NCBI GenBank assembly: GCA_037481655.1
Contig: JBBFLF010000023.1
Location: forward strand, 1 to 39,050
Origin: Desulfobaccales bacterium
GTDB taxonomy: Bacteria > Desulfobacterota > Desulfobaccia > Desulfobaccales > 0-14-0-80-60-11
Length of the DNA: 39,050 nucleotides
Direction: 5' to 3'
Below are positions 1 to 9,106 of this stretch, piece by piece (the first letter of the stretch is position 1; every line of letters starts with the position of its first letter). Made by a program: the position numbers and the translations under genes. Under the pieces are notes generated by a model. The model was not told the DNA's origin. It saw nothing but the letters and a program-made list of their open reading frames with translations, and did no database searches.

Positions 1-64
1 CCATAAAGGGTTGGGAGGGGGGGCGGGGGGAGGGCAGGGAGCCACAGCTCCCTGGCCCTCCCCC
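1..64. repeat. Composite hairpin repeat, copy R1 (cut by window start)
   Basis: This is the right-hand part of a three-hairpin intergenic repeat seen seven times in the window. Bases 1-25 hold half of the central GC-rich hairpin. Bases 26-64 form hairpin A: a 10-bp G-run/C-run stem, a one-base bulge, the stem AGGGAGC/GCTCCCT and a CACA loop at 43-46. It ends 8 bp from the priA stop codon. There is no T-tract after the stem, so it is not a canonical intrinsic terminator. Confidence 0.8.
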
Positions 65-72
65 GCTTCCTT

Positions 73-2343
73 CTACCACACGTTTCCCGGGTCGATGTCC
101 AGGGTGAGGTCGAGTTTGGATTTGGCGGGGGGGTGGAAGAGGTGGGGGAGGAGGTCCAGGGTGCGGCTTAAGGCCGGGCGGCCGCAGGCTTTGAGGAGGA
201 TTTGCCAGCGGTGGCGGCCTTTGAGTTTGGCCACGCCAGCGGGGGCGGGGCCCAGGAGGCGGACATGCCGGCTCAGGTCCGGGTCGGCGGCTAAGTGGCG
301 GCTCAGGCGTTGGGCCAGGTGGCGGGCGGCGTCGGCCACGGTGGTCTCGTCGGGGCCGCTTATGCGGAGGAGGGCCAGGCGGGTGAAGGGGGGGTAGCCC
401 AGGCGGCGCCGGGCCTGGATTTCGGCCTCGTAGAAGGCCTGGTAGTCCTGGGTGCGCACGGTCTGGAAGACGTAGTGCTCCGGGTTGTAGGTCTGGATGA
501 GGACCCGGCCCGGGGCGTCCCCCCGGCCGGCCCGGCCCGCCACCTGGGCCAGGAGCTGGAAGGTGCGTTCCCCGGCATGGTATTCGGGGAAGAAGAGGCT
601 GAGGTCGCCGGCGATGACCCCCACCAGGGTGACTCCGGGGAGGTGGTGGCCTTTGGTGATCATCTGGGTACCCACCAGGATGTCCAGCTCCCCCCGGGCC
701 ACGGCCTCCAGGGTGGCCACGGCCTTGCCGCTGTGGGGGGCCACGTCTCGGTCCAGGCGGGCCACCCGGGCGGCGGGGAAGAGGCGCCGCACTTCGGCCT
801 CCACCTTTTCGGTGCCGATGCCGTAGCGTTTGAGCAGGCTGGAGCGGCACTGGGGGCAAGTCTCGGGCGGCTCCAGCCGGTAGCCGCAGTAGTGGCACAA
901 AAGCGCGCCTGCGGCCTGGTGGTAGGTGAGGGCGACGCTGCAGTGGCGGCAGGTGAGCACATGCCCGCACAGGAGGCAGAAGAGCACCGCGGCGTAGCCC
1001 CGGCGGTTGAGAAAGAGCAAGGCCTGTTCCCTCCGGGCCAGGGTGTCGCTCAGGGCCTGGGCCAGGGGCTGGGAGATGACTTTGAGGCCGCGGCTCCCCC
1101 GTTCCCGGCGCAGGTCCACCAGCTCGATCTCAGGGAGATCCTGGGGGGTGACCCGGCGGGGGAGGGTGAGGCAGGTGAGGCGGTTGGTCTGGGCCCGGTA
1201 GTAGGTGGCCACCGCCGGGGTGGCGGAGACCAGCACCACCGCCGCTTCCTGCAGCTTGGCGCGATACAGGGCCACATCCCGGGCCTGGTAGGGGAGGCCG
1301 CCTTCGTGTTTGTAGGCCGGGTCGTGCTCTTCGTCCACCACGATGAGGCCGGGGCGGCTCAAAGGCGCGAAGACGGCGGAGCGGGCCCCCACGGCGATGT
1401 CGGCCTCGCCTGTGAGGAGGCGGCGCCACTGGGCCAGGCGCTGGGATTCCGTCATGCCGCTGTGCAGCAGGGCCACTCGATCGCCAAAGCGGCGGCGGAA
1501 CTCCTGGGCCAGGGGGTGGGTGAGGGCGATCTCCGGGGCCAGCACCAGGACCTGGCGGCCCTGGGCCAAGGTGGCGGCCGCCGCGGCCAGATACACCTCG
1601 GTTTTGCCGCTGGCGGTGACTCCATGGAGGAGAAAGGGGGCAAATTCCCGGCGGGCCACCGCAGCCACGATGGCCTCCACCGCCTGGGACTGTTCGGGGA
1701 GCAGGGTGAGGGGAGGGGCGGGCTCCCCCACGTCGCCGGCGGCTTCCGGAGCAGCGGGAGGGCGCTCCTTTAAAGTCAACAGGCCCCGCCGGGCCAGCCG
1801 GGTGACCACTCCGCGGCACCCGGGGAAGGCGGCAGTGAGGGCCCGCCAGGGGAGGGGCCCCTGGTCGCTCAGGAAGTCAAGAATCAGGCGCGCCTTGGGG
1901 CTGGGACGGCGCCCGGGGGGGTGATCTTTCGCTTGCGTGGCCGCCACCCACACCTCGGGGCGGGCAGGTCCGGCCTGCCCCGGCAGGATGGTTTTGAGCG
2001 CTTCCCCTAAGGGATAGCGGTAATACTCCGACAGCCAGCGAAACAGCGGCACAAGCTCCGGCGGAAAGCGGGGTTCCGGGTCCACCAGGGCGGTCACCGC
2101 CTTGAGGGCGGCGGGCGGCGGGGTGTCGGTGGGGGCCAGGAGACAGCCCAAAGCCTGGCGGCGGCCCACGGGCACCCGCACGAGACACCCGGGGCGGGCT
2201 GCCGCGGCCAGCTCCGGGGGCACCAGATAGGTCAGGGGGCCGGGCAGGGGCAGAAAGACCGCCACTTCCCACAGGGCCCCCGGTGGGGCAGCGGGTGGAC
2301 GCGGCTCAGTCGAAGCGGGGAGAGAAACCGAAGAGCCGGGCAT
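73..2343 (-). CDS. priA: Primosomal protein N' (replication restart helicase PriA)
   Basis: PriA is the superfamily 2 DNA helicase that recognises stalled forks and reloads the replisome. The 756-residue product has the expected length. An N-terminal DNA-binding part is followed by Walker A GVTASGKT at residues 241-248 and the DEEH box at 337-340. The zinc-binding insert supplies eight cysteines (456, 459, 465, 468, 483, 486, 496, 499). The late helicase motif reads GTQMITKGHH, followed by QVAGRAGRG. The ATG start lies inside the preceding gene, a 38-nt overlap. An in-frame GTG at residue 27 (VAVFLPLPG) would shorten the product and remove the overlap, but leaves almost nothing before the conserved region, so I keep the ATG. 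Repeat R1 begins 8 bp beyond the stop. Confidence 0.97.
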   Translation of the reverse strand: MPGSSVSLPASTEPRPPAAPPGALWEVAVFLPLPGPLTYLVPPELAAAARPGCLVRVPVGRRQALGCLLAPTDTPPPAALKAVTALVDPEPRFPPELVPLFRWLSEYYRYPLGEALKTILPGQAGPARPEVWVAATQAKDHPPGRRPSPKARLILDFLSDQGPLPWRALTAAFPGCRGVVTRLARRGLLTLKERPPAAPEAAGDVGEPAPPLTLLPEQSQAVEAIVAAVARREFAPFLLHGVTASGKTEVYLAAAAATLAQGRQVLVLAPEIALTHPLAQEFRRRFGDRVALLHSGMTESQRLAQWRRLLTGEADIAVGARSAVFAPLSRPGLIVVDEEHDPAYKHEGGLPYQARDVALYRAKLQEAAVVLVSATPAVATYYRAQTNRLTCLTLPRRVTPQDLPEIELVDLRRERGSRGLKVISQPLAQALSDTLARREQALLFLNRRGYAAVLFCLLCGHVLTCRHCSVALTYHQAAGALLCHYCGYRLEPPETCPQCRSSLLKRYGIGTEKVEAEVRRLFPAARVARLDRDVAPHSGKAVATLEAVARGELDILVGTQMITKGHHLPGVTLVGVIAGDLSLFFPEYHAGERTFQLLAQVAGRAGRGDAPGRVLIQTYNPEHYVFQTVRTQDYQAFYEAEIQARRRLGYPPFTRLALLRISGPDETTVADAARHLAQRLSRHLAADPDLSRHVRLLGPAPAGVAKLKGRHRWQILLKACGRPALSRTLDLLPHLFHPPAKSKLDLTLDIDPGNVW

Positions 2344-3034
2344 AAGCGGCGGTGATGGCGCCGTAAGTCACCGGGAAACTGATGACCAGTCCTACCCCCA
2401 GGGCCAGGAGCCCCGCCAGGTTGACGAGCAGGAGCACAAGGAAAAAGGCGAAGAAGCCGAACCAGCGTGGGGTCACCGCCCGGCGGCTCTCCTCCAGGGC
2501 GGGCCAGAAATCCAGGCCCCGATCCAGAAGGATGAGGCTGGCGAACATGTAGGAGACGGCCAGGTAGATGCCGGGCGCAATGAGCAGGACGAGGCCGAGG
2601 GTGATGAGCACCTGGCTCACCACCCCCAGGAGCACCAGGGGGAGGAGCCTGCGGGACTCAAAACCGGCGAAGAAGTGGCGGAATTCCACTTCCTGGCCGG
2701 TGAGGAGGCGGCCGTGGACCACAAAATACCCGGCGGCCAGAGGCGTGTGCGCCAGGATGAAGGCCACGCTCCCCACCCCCGGCACGGCGTGCAGCACCGC
2801 ACCGATGAGAAAGTAAAGCAGGGTGAAGCCGATGAAGCCGCCGGGATAGCGCTTGAAGAGCTCCCAGCCGGTTTTGAGATATTCCCCCGGGGTCAGGTCG
2901 CCGGTAAGGGCAGAGGCAGGAGGTCCCGCCGGTTCTGTCTCCGAGGCGGTGGCGGCCTCAAGAGGCCGGCCGCAATGGCTGCAATAGCGGCTGTCCGGCA
3001 AAATCTCCTGCTGGCAGTGGGGGCAGGCGGGCAT
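2306..3034 (-). CDS. Zinc-ribbon multi-pass membrane protein
   Basis: This 242-residue protein starts with a zinc ribbon (C4, C7, C18, C21 in CPHCQQ...YCSHCG). A Pro/Ala/Thr-rich linker follows, then a membrane domain from about residue 60 with roughly five or six hydrophobic segments; examples lie around GFIGFTLLYFLIGAV and FGFFAFFLVLLLVNLAGLLALGVGL. The arrangement resembles the widespread proteins that join a zinc-ribbon head to a DUF975-like or similar integral membrane domain, whose function is not established. Its 3' end overlaps priA by 38 nt, so the two are probably co-transcribed and translationally coupled. I assign no specific function. Confidence 0.85.
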   Translation of the reverse strand: MPACPHCQQEILPDSRYCSHCGRPLEAATASETEPAGPPASALTGDLTPGEYLKTGWELFKRYPGGFIGFTLLYFLIGAVLHAVPGVGSVAFILAHTPLAAGYFVVHGRLLTGQEVEFRHFFAGFESRRLLPLVLLGVVSQVLITLGLVLLIAPGIYLAVSYMFASLILLDRGLDFWPALEESRRAVTPRWFGFFAFFLVLLLVNLAGLLALGVGLVISFPVTYGAITAAYARLFGFSPRFD

Positions 3035-3224
3035 TAATGGACCTCGGGGGTGAGTTGGCCTCAGTTCTTCTCTTACATATCATGATCCAGGCGGCGGTGC
3101 CATGGGAATGGGGTCCTAAATCTTCAGGGAAGAAGGCCGTTGCCAGGCTCCCAGGGGAGGCCGGGGAGAGCACCGGCGACCCCGGCGCCGCCTTCCCTGC
3201 CACTCTTCAAGAGACGGTTAAAGA

Positions 3225-3254
3225 TTTAACCTTTGTCATGAAAAATCCTCTAAT
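3225..3254 (+). promoter_or_regulatory. Possible sigma-70 promoter for the small exported protein
   Basis: TTTAAC at 3225-3230 and TCTAAT at 3249-3254 are separated by 18 bp in an AT-richer patch about 60 bp before the start codon at 3316. Both boxes depart from consensus, so this is tentative. The 3035-3315 interval separates divergent genes and holds nothing else I can support. Confidence 0.3.
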
Positions 3255-3315
3255 CCCGTAAAAGGAAACTTTACTTGGCGACCCGCAAAATATTTCATCA
3301 AGGAGGGGATTCAGC

Positions 3316-3648
3316 ATGACATCTTGGCGCAAAATGGTCATGGCCGGCATGATGTGCACCGGTTTGGCCTTCGCCAGCCTGCCGGCGTGGGGGGAGATCT
3401 CCAGCCCCTGGATTGACCAGCGAGAACTCAGACAGCAGGAGCGCATCTACCAGGGGGTGGCGTCCGGGCAAATCACGCCGCGGGAGTTTTATCGCCTGGA
3501 AAGGCAGCATAACCGGATACTGGCGGCGGAAGCCCGCATGAAGGCCGACGGTTACTACAACCGCCGGGAACGCCTCCGGACGCATCAGATGCTCGACCGC
3601 GCCAGCCAGAGCATCTATCGGGCCAAGCACAACCGCCGCATCCGCTGA
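3316..3648 (+). CDS. Small exported helical protein
   Basis: The 110-residue product starts with a clear Sec signal peptide (positive TSWRK, hydrophobic core, likely cleavage after SLPAWG near residue 25). A strong ribosome site, AGGAGGGG at 3301-3308, precedes the ATG. The mature part is charged and predicted helical, with the phrase GVASGQITPREFYRLERQHNRI followed by EARMKADGYYNRRERLRTHQMLDRAS. I recognise this pattern from short periplasmic proteins of unknown function in proteobacteria ('SGxLTPxExxRLE...ExxMKADG'). It stands alone between a divergent gene and a convergent one, with its own hairpin behind it. A role in the cell envelope is only inferred from the signal peptide. Confidence 0.85.
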   Translation: MTSWRKMVMAGMMCTGLAFASLPAWGEISSPWIDQRELRQQERIYQGVASGQITPREFYRLERQHNRILAAEARMKADGYYNRRERLRTHQMLDRASQSIYRAKHNRRIR

Positions 3649-3665
3649 GCCTGGGTAAAAGAAGC

Positions 3666-3692
3666 GAGGGGGCCGCGACTGTCGGCCCCCTC
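3666..3692 (+). terminator. Perfect 10-bp hairpin after the small exported protein
   Basis: GAGGGGGCCG (3666-3675) pairs perfectly with CGGCCCCCTC (3683-3692) around a 7-nt loop, 18 bp after the stop codon at 3648. No T-tract follows, so efficiency as an intrinsic terminator is uncertain. It also lies about 50 bp beyond the stop of the converging activase gene and could serve both strands. Confidence 0.6.
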
Positions 3693-3744
3693 AATGGAGA
3701 AACAGTTTCACCCGGCAAAGAAAGCCTGGGCCCTCCCCCTGAGC

Positions 3745-6700
3745 TTACTTGCCGGTTCGGGCCCGGCGCCGCTCCTGGAACTGGCGCACCTGGTACATGA
3801 AGGCCTCCAGGCGGGTGCGGGTGTGGGTCTGTTCCTGGCCGTCGAAGGAGAGGTTCAGGAAGGGGATGTTGTCATGCTCCTGGCGGAAGCGGTGGAAGAG
3901 GGAATTCACCACCGTGCCGGGCATGCAGGTGAAGGGCATGAGGTTCACCAAGCCGCTGGCGCCTTTGCGGTAGAAGTCCTCGGCCTTGCCCATGCTGAGG
4001 ATGGCCTCGCCCTCAAAGGAGGGGTGCAAATAAGGCCGGGCCATCTTCAGGGTCTGAGCGATGGTGGGCTCCTCCAGATGGCGGATGGAGCCGTGGAAGA
4101 GGTGCCCCAGCTGGTGTTCGTCTTTGGTCTGCACCAGGTGCTTCAGCCATAAGTGCACCAAGGTGCGGTATTTCCGGGCCTGCCAGGCCCGGCGCCGGGA
4201 GGTGTGGGTGACGTAGAGCAGCCACTCGCCGATGGGCGGCATCATGGCTTCGCCTCCCAAGGCCTCGATCTCCCGGACAGTGTTTTCGTTGCTGAAGCGG
4301 TTGGAGCGCACGTAGATCTCGCCCACCACCCCCACCAGGGGCTTGTCGCCGTGGCCGTTTAAGGCCAGGTCGTCGAAGGCCAGGCGGGCTTCCTTGAGCA
4401 CCGCGGGGAGATCGCCCCGGTCCCTGAGGGTGCGGTAGACCTTGTCCAGGTAGTATTGATAGACCTTGTCGGCCTCGCCGGCCTGACGCTCGTAGGGCCG
4501 GGTCTGGAGGAGCTTTTTCTCCAGGAGGTCGATGGCCACCACCCCCCGCCAGGCGATGCGGTCGAAGTCCTCCCCCATCATGCCCACTTCCTCGTACATG
4601 GTCTCGCTCTGGTCGGGGGAGTAGACCGGCACCTGGGGGTAGCCCAGCTCGTCCAGCACCAGGCGGTGGTAGCGGCGGTACTGGCCGAAGCGGCAAGGGC
4701 CGTTGGCCGCAGGCATGAAAAAGGCGCTCTTGTCCGGGTCGAAGTCCGGGCGCCGCACCATCTTGGCCAGGTCGCCGGTGGTGAGGATGAGGGGATAGCA
4801 CTCCTTGCCGGAGGTGAGCCGCCGGCCCAAAGCCAGGGTCTCCTCGTCGGATTCAGGCAGCAGCACCGCGTCGCCGCCGCAGGCCTGGAAGGCGGCCACC
4901 AAAGCCAGGGCGTGGTCGGTCATGGGCGGCAGGTAGATGCGGCGCTTCAGGGCGCCGGTGACCCGGTAACGGAAGGGCGAGGTGGGCCGCTCCACTTCCC
5001 GGGGGGTGACGTTTTTCAGGCTGTCCAGAAAGGCCTCCAGCCGGGTGATGGCCCCCACGTCCGAGGAATGCTCGTCGATCTCGATCTCCAGATACGGCTT
5101 GCCCCGCATCTGCTCCCGGAAGAAGTGCTCGATGAAGGAGTCCGGCCCGCAGCCGAAGTTGGTGATGAAAATACCGTAAAGCCGCGGGTCTTTGCGGATG
5201 TATTCCGCCGCGCCCAGGATCTTCTGGCCGAAGCGCCAGTACATGGGCTTGACCTCCTCCAGCAGGCTGTCCACGTCATCCAAGGGGAGGAAGTCCATGG
5301 GCATGGCCAACACACCCAGCTGGCGCAGCTTGCGGTGCAGATTGAGGTTCATGCCCGGATCCAGGGCATTGTACGGCCGGCCGATGAGGACCATCAGGCG
5401 CTCGCCCTCTTTAAGGCCGGAGAGGATCTCCCGGCCCCGGGCATGCAGGCGGCGGTAATAGTCTTCCTGGGCGGCCAGAGCCCTTTCCATGGCCCTATCC
5501 GCCGCGAAGCGGGACACCCCCAGCATGCGGCCCAGGTCCCGCAGGCCCTCCCGGAGGCGCTCCTTGCCCCGGCCGAAGTAGAGGACCGGGGTCAGAAGCC
5601 GGGCCCCATAGGAGGCCACGTCAATGGCGGTGGGGAGGGTATAGGCCAGGGACTGCACCATGGGGCAGACCACCCCGGATTTCACCTCCGGGTGTTTGTG
5701 GGGCAGGTCGATGATGCTGGGAAGGAGGATGCGTTGGACGCCGTTTTTCAGTAAATCCAGCACGTGCCCATGGGCCACTTTGACGGGATAACAAGGCTCC
5801 GCCGCCAGGCACTCCACCCCCTGGCGGATCACCGCCTTGTTGGTCTTGGGGGAATACACCACCCCGAAGCCCAGCTCCTCCAGGAAGGTGCGGAAAAAGG
5901 GCATGTACTCCTGGAAGTACATGGTGCGGGGAATGCCGATCTGCCCCCGAGGGCCCTCGGCGGGCGGCTCCGGACCATAGAGCAGGTCCTCCCGCTCTTT
6001 CACCAGATCCGGAAGGTCAACCTGCACCCTTTTGGTGTCCACTTCGTACTTTTCGCAGCGGCTGCCGTAGAACAGGGGGCGCTCGCCTTCGATCTGCACC
6101 TGGCGGATCTCGCAGCGGTTGGGACAGCTCTGGCATTCGAAGGACTGGATGGTGTATTTCCGCTCCGCCAGATCGAAGCCCTTGAAGCGGGAGGTCTTCC
6201 AGGTGCGCTCCCGCATGGCCAGGATGGCGGCGCCGATGGCCCCGGTGACGTCGTGGTGCGGCGGCACGGTGATGGGCTTGCCCAGGACCGACTCGAAGGC
6301 CGCCACAATGCCCTTGTTGGCCGCGGTGGCCCCCTGGTAGAAGATCTTCTTGCCGATGCGGCGGTCCTCCACCACCTTGTTCAGGTAGTTATAGACGATG
6401 GAGTACGAGAGCCCGGCCACCAGGTCATCCTTGGCCGCGCCCCGCTGCTGGTGGTGAACGATGTCCGATTCCATGAACACGGTGCAGCGCTCGCCCATGC
6501 GCACCGGCTTTTCCGCCTCCAGGGCCAGGCGGCCGAACTCCTCCTTGATGGAGATGCCCAGCTTTTCCGCCTGCTCTTCCAGGTACGAGCCGGTGCCGGC
6601 GGCGCAGACCTTGTTCATCATGAAATCCACGATGGCGCCGTTGTCCAGGGCGATGAACTTGGAGTCCTGACCGCCGATCTCAAAGATGGTGTCCACCTCC

Positions 6701-7938
6701 GGGTCGATGGCCGCGGCGGCGGTGGCCTGGGCGGTGATTTCGTTGCGCACCACGTCGGCGCCGATGAAGTCCCCGGTGAGGTAGCGGCCGGAGCCGGTGG
6801 TGGCCGCGCCCATGATCTTCACCCGGCCGGCCAGACGTTTCCCCACCCGGCGCAGACCCTCGGTGATGGCCTCCAGGGGGCGGCCGGCGGTCATGAGATA
6901 CTCCCGGGCCAGCACCCGCATGTCCTTGTCGATGACCACCACGTTGGTGCTGATGGAGCCCACGTCAATGCCGAGATAGGCCTCGGTGTCGGAGCCCAGA
7001 GGCGGGGGCTCAGCCACGGCGTAGCGGTCGTAGCCCGGGTCGGCGGGGGGCTTGAGGCGGGGCAGGGGATGCTCCGGTTCGGCTTCCCGGGCCAGGTATT
7101 CCTCCAGAGGGGTCAGGTTCAGGGCGAAGTGAGCAGGAGGCTCCTCGGCAGTCACGAGCGCCGCGCCCAGAGCCCCCAGGGCGCAGAAATGGGGCGGGAT
7201 GATGAGCTCGCCGTCGGCCAGCTCCAGGACCTCCTGGAAGGCCTTGCGCACCCCCAGGTTGTGGGCCACCCCGCCCTGGAAGGCCACCGGCGGGGTGAGC
7301 TTTTTCCCCTTGGCGATGTTGCTCTTGAGATTGCGGGCCACCGCCTGGCAGAGGCCCGCCACGATCTCGTAATCCGGGGTGGCGCCCTGCTGCAGATGGA
7401 TCATGTCACTTTTGGCAAAGACGCTGCAGCGGCCGGCGATGCGGGGCGGGGTGGTGGATTTCAGGGCCAGGGTGCTGAACTCCTCGATGGTGTAGCCCAG
7501 GCGGTGGGCCTGCTGGTCCAAAAAGGAGCCGGTGCCGGCGGCGCACATGGTGTTCATGGCAAAATCCACGATCACCTGCTTGTCCCCTTCCCGGTCCACC
7601 AGAATCAGCTTGGCGTCCTCACCCCCCATGTCAATGATGCTTTTGACCTCGGGGTGGAAATGGAAGGTGCCCCGGGCCAGGGCGATGACTTCATTGACGA
7701 AGGGGCAGCCCAGAAGCTCCGCCAGGACCTTGCCGCCCATGCCGGTGCAGGCGGCCAGGCGGAAGGAATCCAGAGGGAATTCCCCGGTCAGGTCGGTGAG
7801 CAGGCGGTGGGCGGTGCGGTAGGGCTCGCCCAGATGCCGCCGGTATTCCTCCCTAAGCACTCTCCCATCCTGATCTACTACCACCAGATTGACACTGACA
7901 GAGCCGATATCCAGCCCCAGAGACAGTCCCCGGTTCAT
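3745..7938 (-). CDS. Tandem ASKHA acyl-CoA dehydratase-type activase (HgdC/BadF family, 1397 aa)
   Basis: This giant protein belongs to the family of ATP-dependent activators of 2-hydroxyacyl-CoA dehydratases and benzoyl-CoA reductases (HgdC/BadF/BadG), fused to extra domains. Two ASKHA ATPase domains are visible at about residues 5-265 and 320-575. Each starts with a phosphate loop (GLDIGSVSVN; GIDVGSISTN) and carries the [4Fe-4S] signature: C132 in MCAAGTGS with C171, and C445 in VCAAGTGS with C485. A short Cys motif (C602, C605, C609) follows. A DUF2229-type region begins near 665 (GIPRTMYFQEYMPFF), and an HgdB-like C-terminal region contains GKECYPLILTTGD. Members of about 1400 residues are common in anaerobes, but their substrate enzyme is usually unknown. 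No dehydratase alpha or beta genes lie nearby. ATG start. Confidence 0.93.
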   Translation of the reverse strand: MNRGLSLGLDIGSVSVNLVVVDQDGRVLREEYRRHLGEPYRTAHRLLTDLTGEFPLDSFRLAACTGMGGKVLAELLGCPFVNEVIALARGTFHFHPEVKSIIDMGGEDAKLILVDREGDKQVIVDFAMNTMCAAGTGSFLDQQAHRLGYTIEEFSTLALKSTTPPRIAGRCSVFAKSDMIHLQQGATPDYEIVAGLCQAVARNLKSNIAKGKKLTPPVAFQGGVAHNLGVRKAFQEVLELADGELIIPPHFCALGALGAALVTAEEPPAHFALNLTPLEEYLAREAEPEHPLPRLKPPADPGYDRYAVAEPPPLGSDTEAYLGIDVGSISTNVVVIDKDMRVLAREYLMTAGRPLEAITEGLRRVGKRLAGRVKIMGAATTGSGRYLTGDFIGADVVRNEITAQATAAAAIDPEVDTIFEIGGQDSKFIALDNGAIVDFMMNKVCAAGTGSYLEEQAEKLGISIKEEFGRLALEAEKPVRMGERCTVFMESDIVHHQQRGAAKDDLVAGLSYSIVYNYLNKVVEDRRIGKKIFYQGATAANKGIVAAFESVLGKPITVPPHHDVTGAIGAAILAMRERTWKTSRFKGFDLAERKYTIQSFECQSCPNRCEIRQVQIEGERPLFYGSRCEKYEVDTKRVQVDLPDLVKEREDLLYGPEPPAEGPRGQIGIPRTMYFQEYMPFFRTFLEELGFGVVYSPKTNKAVIRQGVECLAAEPCYPVKVAHGHVLDLLKNGVQRILLPSIIDLPHKHPEVKSGVVCPMVQSLAYTLPTAIDVASYGARLLTPVLYFGRGKERLREGLRDLGRMLGVSRFAADRAMERALAAQEDYYRRLHARGREILSGLKEGERLMVLIGRPYNALDPGMNLNLHRKLRQLGVLAMPMDFLPLDDVDSLLEEVKPMYWRFGQKILGAAEYIRKDPRLYGIFITNFGCGPDSFIEHFFREQMRGKPYLEIEIDEHSSDVGAITRLEAFLDSLKNVTPREVERPTSPFRYRVTGALKRRIYLPPMTDHALALVAAFQACGGDAVLLPESDEETLALGRRLTSGKECYPLILTTGDLAKMVRRPDFDPDKSAFFMPAANGPCRFGQYRRYHRLVLDELGYPQVPVYSPDQSETMYEEVGMMGEDFDRIAWRGVVAIDLLEKKLLQTRPYERQAGEADKVYQYYLDKVYRTLRDRGDLPAVLKEARLAFDDLALNGHGDKPLVGVVGEIYVRSNRFSNENTVREIEALGGEAMMPPIGEWLLYVTHTSRRRAWQARKYRTLVHLWLKHLVQTKDEHQLGHLFHGSIRHLEEPTIAQTLKMARPYLHPSFEGEAILSMGKAEDFYRKGASGLVNLMPFTCMPGTVVNSLFHRFRQEHDNIPFLNLSFDGQEQTHTRTRLEAFMYQVRQFQERRRARTGK

Positions 7939-8100
7939 TGTCCTTTCCTCAAATCCTCTTGGCCCCCGGAGGCTGGCTGCCCCCGGGGCCTGGTTCCGTC
8001 AAATGAGCCATTTCCAAAGTCAATGCGAGGGCCGGGAGAGCCTGGCTCCCATGCCCGTGATTTATTCTCTTCGCATCCCCTCACACGGGATAGAGGAGTA

Positions 8101-8158
8101 AGTGGGGAGAGGAGAAAAAGCCCGCGACCTCTGGCCCCCTTTCCCCCAGGCTTCTTTT
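8101..8158. repeat. Diverged hairpin related to hairpin B of the composite repeat
   Basis: GTGGGG (8102-8107) and AGAGG (8108-8112) face CCTCT (8128-8132) and CCCC after a GG spacer, ending CCCCCTTTCCCCCAG. The same layout with different but still paired stem bases occurs at 17871-17932. It lies directly beyond the stop codon of the radical SAM gene, as full repeats do for other genes. The rest of the 7939-8159 gap holds nothing I recognise. Confidence 0.45.
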
Positions 8159-8159
8159 A

Positions 8160-9104
8160 TTAGCGCGCCGCCGCGCTTTTGGCGGTGCGGTAAAAGGCCT
8201 CCTGATAATGCTTCTCCAACTTCACCAGCCCCCGGCGGGCCAGCTTCGCCAGCCGGGCAGCCACCTCTTCCGGGGCCACGCCCAAGGCTTGGGCCAGATC
8301 CCGGGCGGTCATGGGCCGCCGGGCCAGCATCTCCAAGCAGGCCTCATCCGATAACCGGGGCAAGGTCTCCGAGACGCGCTCGGCCGCGGCAATGATCTCC
8401 ACCTCCACCTCGCCCCCTAAAAAGGCGGCGGCCTGGGCCATCTCCTCGGGAGACAAGGGCTTGGCCCAATCCTCCACCACCGGCCGCACCGCGGTGTTGA
8501 GCTGCACCTTGTCGGGCCGCACCCGGACAATCTCCCGGCGCAGGGCCGCCAGCTCCGCCTCAGTGTCGTTGACGCCCCGAAGGAGCATCACCTCCAGCCA
8601 GAGACGCCCGGCAAACTCCCGGCGAAAGGCCATGAGGCCGCTTATGATCTGGGGCAAACTGAGGCGGGGATGGGGCCGGTTAATCCGCCGGAAAGTGGCT
8701 TCAATGGCCGTATCCAGGGACGGGAGTACCAGATCCGCTTGAGCCGCCTCCCGGCGCACCTCCGGCAGATGGAGCAACGCCCCGTTGGTCAAAAGCGCCA
8801 CCGGTAGATCGGTCAGGGCCTTGATGCCGGCGATGATCTCCCCCAGGCCGGCATTGAGGGTGGGTTCGCCGGAGCCCGCCAGGGTGATGACTTCAGGCGC
8901 GGTGGGATTTTCCCTAAGATAGGTATCCAGCTCTTCAAGGATGGCCTGGGGGCTCATGAAGGCGCGGCGGGACACCGTCAGGTGGGTGGTGGGTCCCACC
9001 TCGCAATAGACACAGTCAAAACAGCAGGTTTTGGGCGGCACCAGGTCCACCCCCAGCGACCGTCCCAGCCGCCGGGAGGGCACCGGCCCGAACAGGAAGG
9101 ACAT
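8160..9104 (-). CDS. Radical SAM protein with C-terminal winged helix (COG0731-like)
   Basis: The 314-residue product has a radical SAM [4Fe-4S] motif of the CxxxCxxC type at C27, C31 and C34 (CCFDCVYCE), close to the N-terminus as in the COG0731 group. The SAM-binding LAGSGEPTL motif follows near residue 90. After the barrel (about residues 20-240), residues from about 255 form a predicted winged helix (MTARDLAQALGVAPEEVAARLAKLARRGLV), suggesting nucleic acid or protein binding. Family members are annotated as wyosine-related or Fe-S oxidoreductases without proof. It starts 2 bp after the stop of a tiny Cys-tailed protein, so the two form one unit. The substrate is unknown. Confidence 0.9.
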   Translation of the reverse strand: MSFLFGPVPSRRLGRSLGVDLVPPKTCCFDCVYCEVGPTTHLTVSRRAFMSPQAILEELDTYLRENPTAPEVITLAGSGEPTLNAGLGEIIAGIKALTDLPVALLTNGALLHLPEVRREAAQADLVLPSLDTAIEATFRRINRPHPRLSLPQIISGLMAFRREFAGRLWLEVMLLRGVNDTEAELAALRREIVRVRPDKVQLNTAVRPVVEDWAKPLSPEEMAQAAAFLGGEVEVEIIAAAERVSETLPRLSDEACLEMLARRPMTARDLAQALGVAPEEVAARLAKLARRGLVKLEKHYQEAFYRTAKSAAAR

Positions 9105-9106
9105 GG

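Noticed and set aside
295-1773. Long plus-strand open frame (492 codons) opposite priA
   Set aside because: Antisense shadow of a GC-rich gene: Gly/Ala/Gly-Gly-rich, no ribosome site, no recognisable domain, while priA is unmistakable.
5764-8163. 799-codon plus-strand open frame opposite the activase
   Set aside because: Low-complexity His/Gly/Val/Leu-rich translation, antisense to a clear gene; similar shadows at 4456-5754, 31082-32680 and 33100-35931 are dismissed for the same reason.
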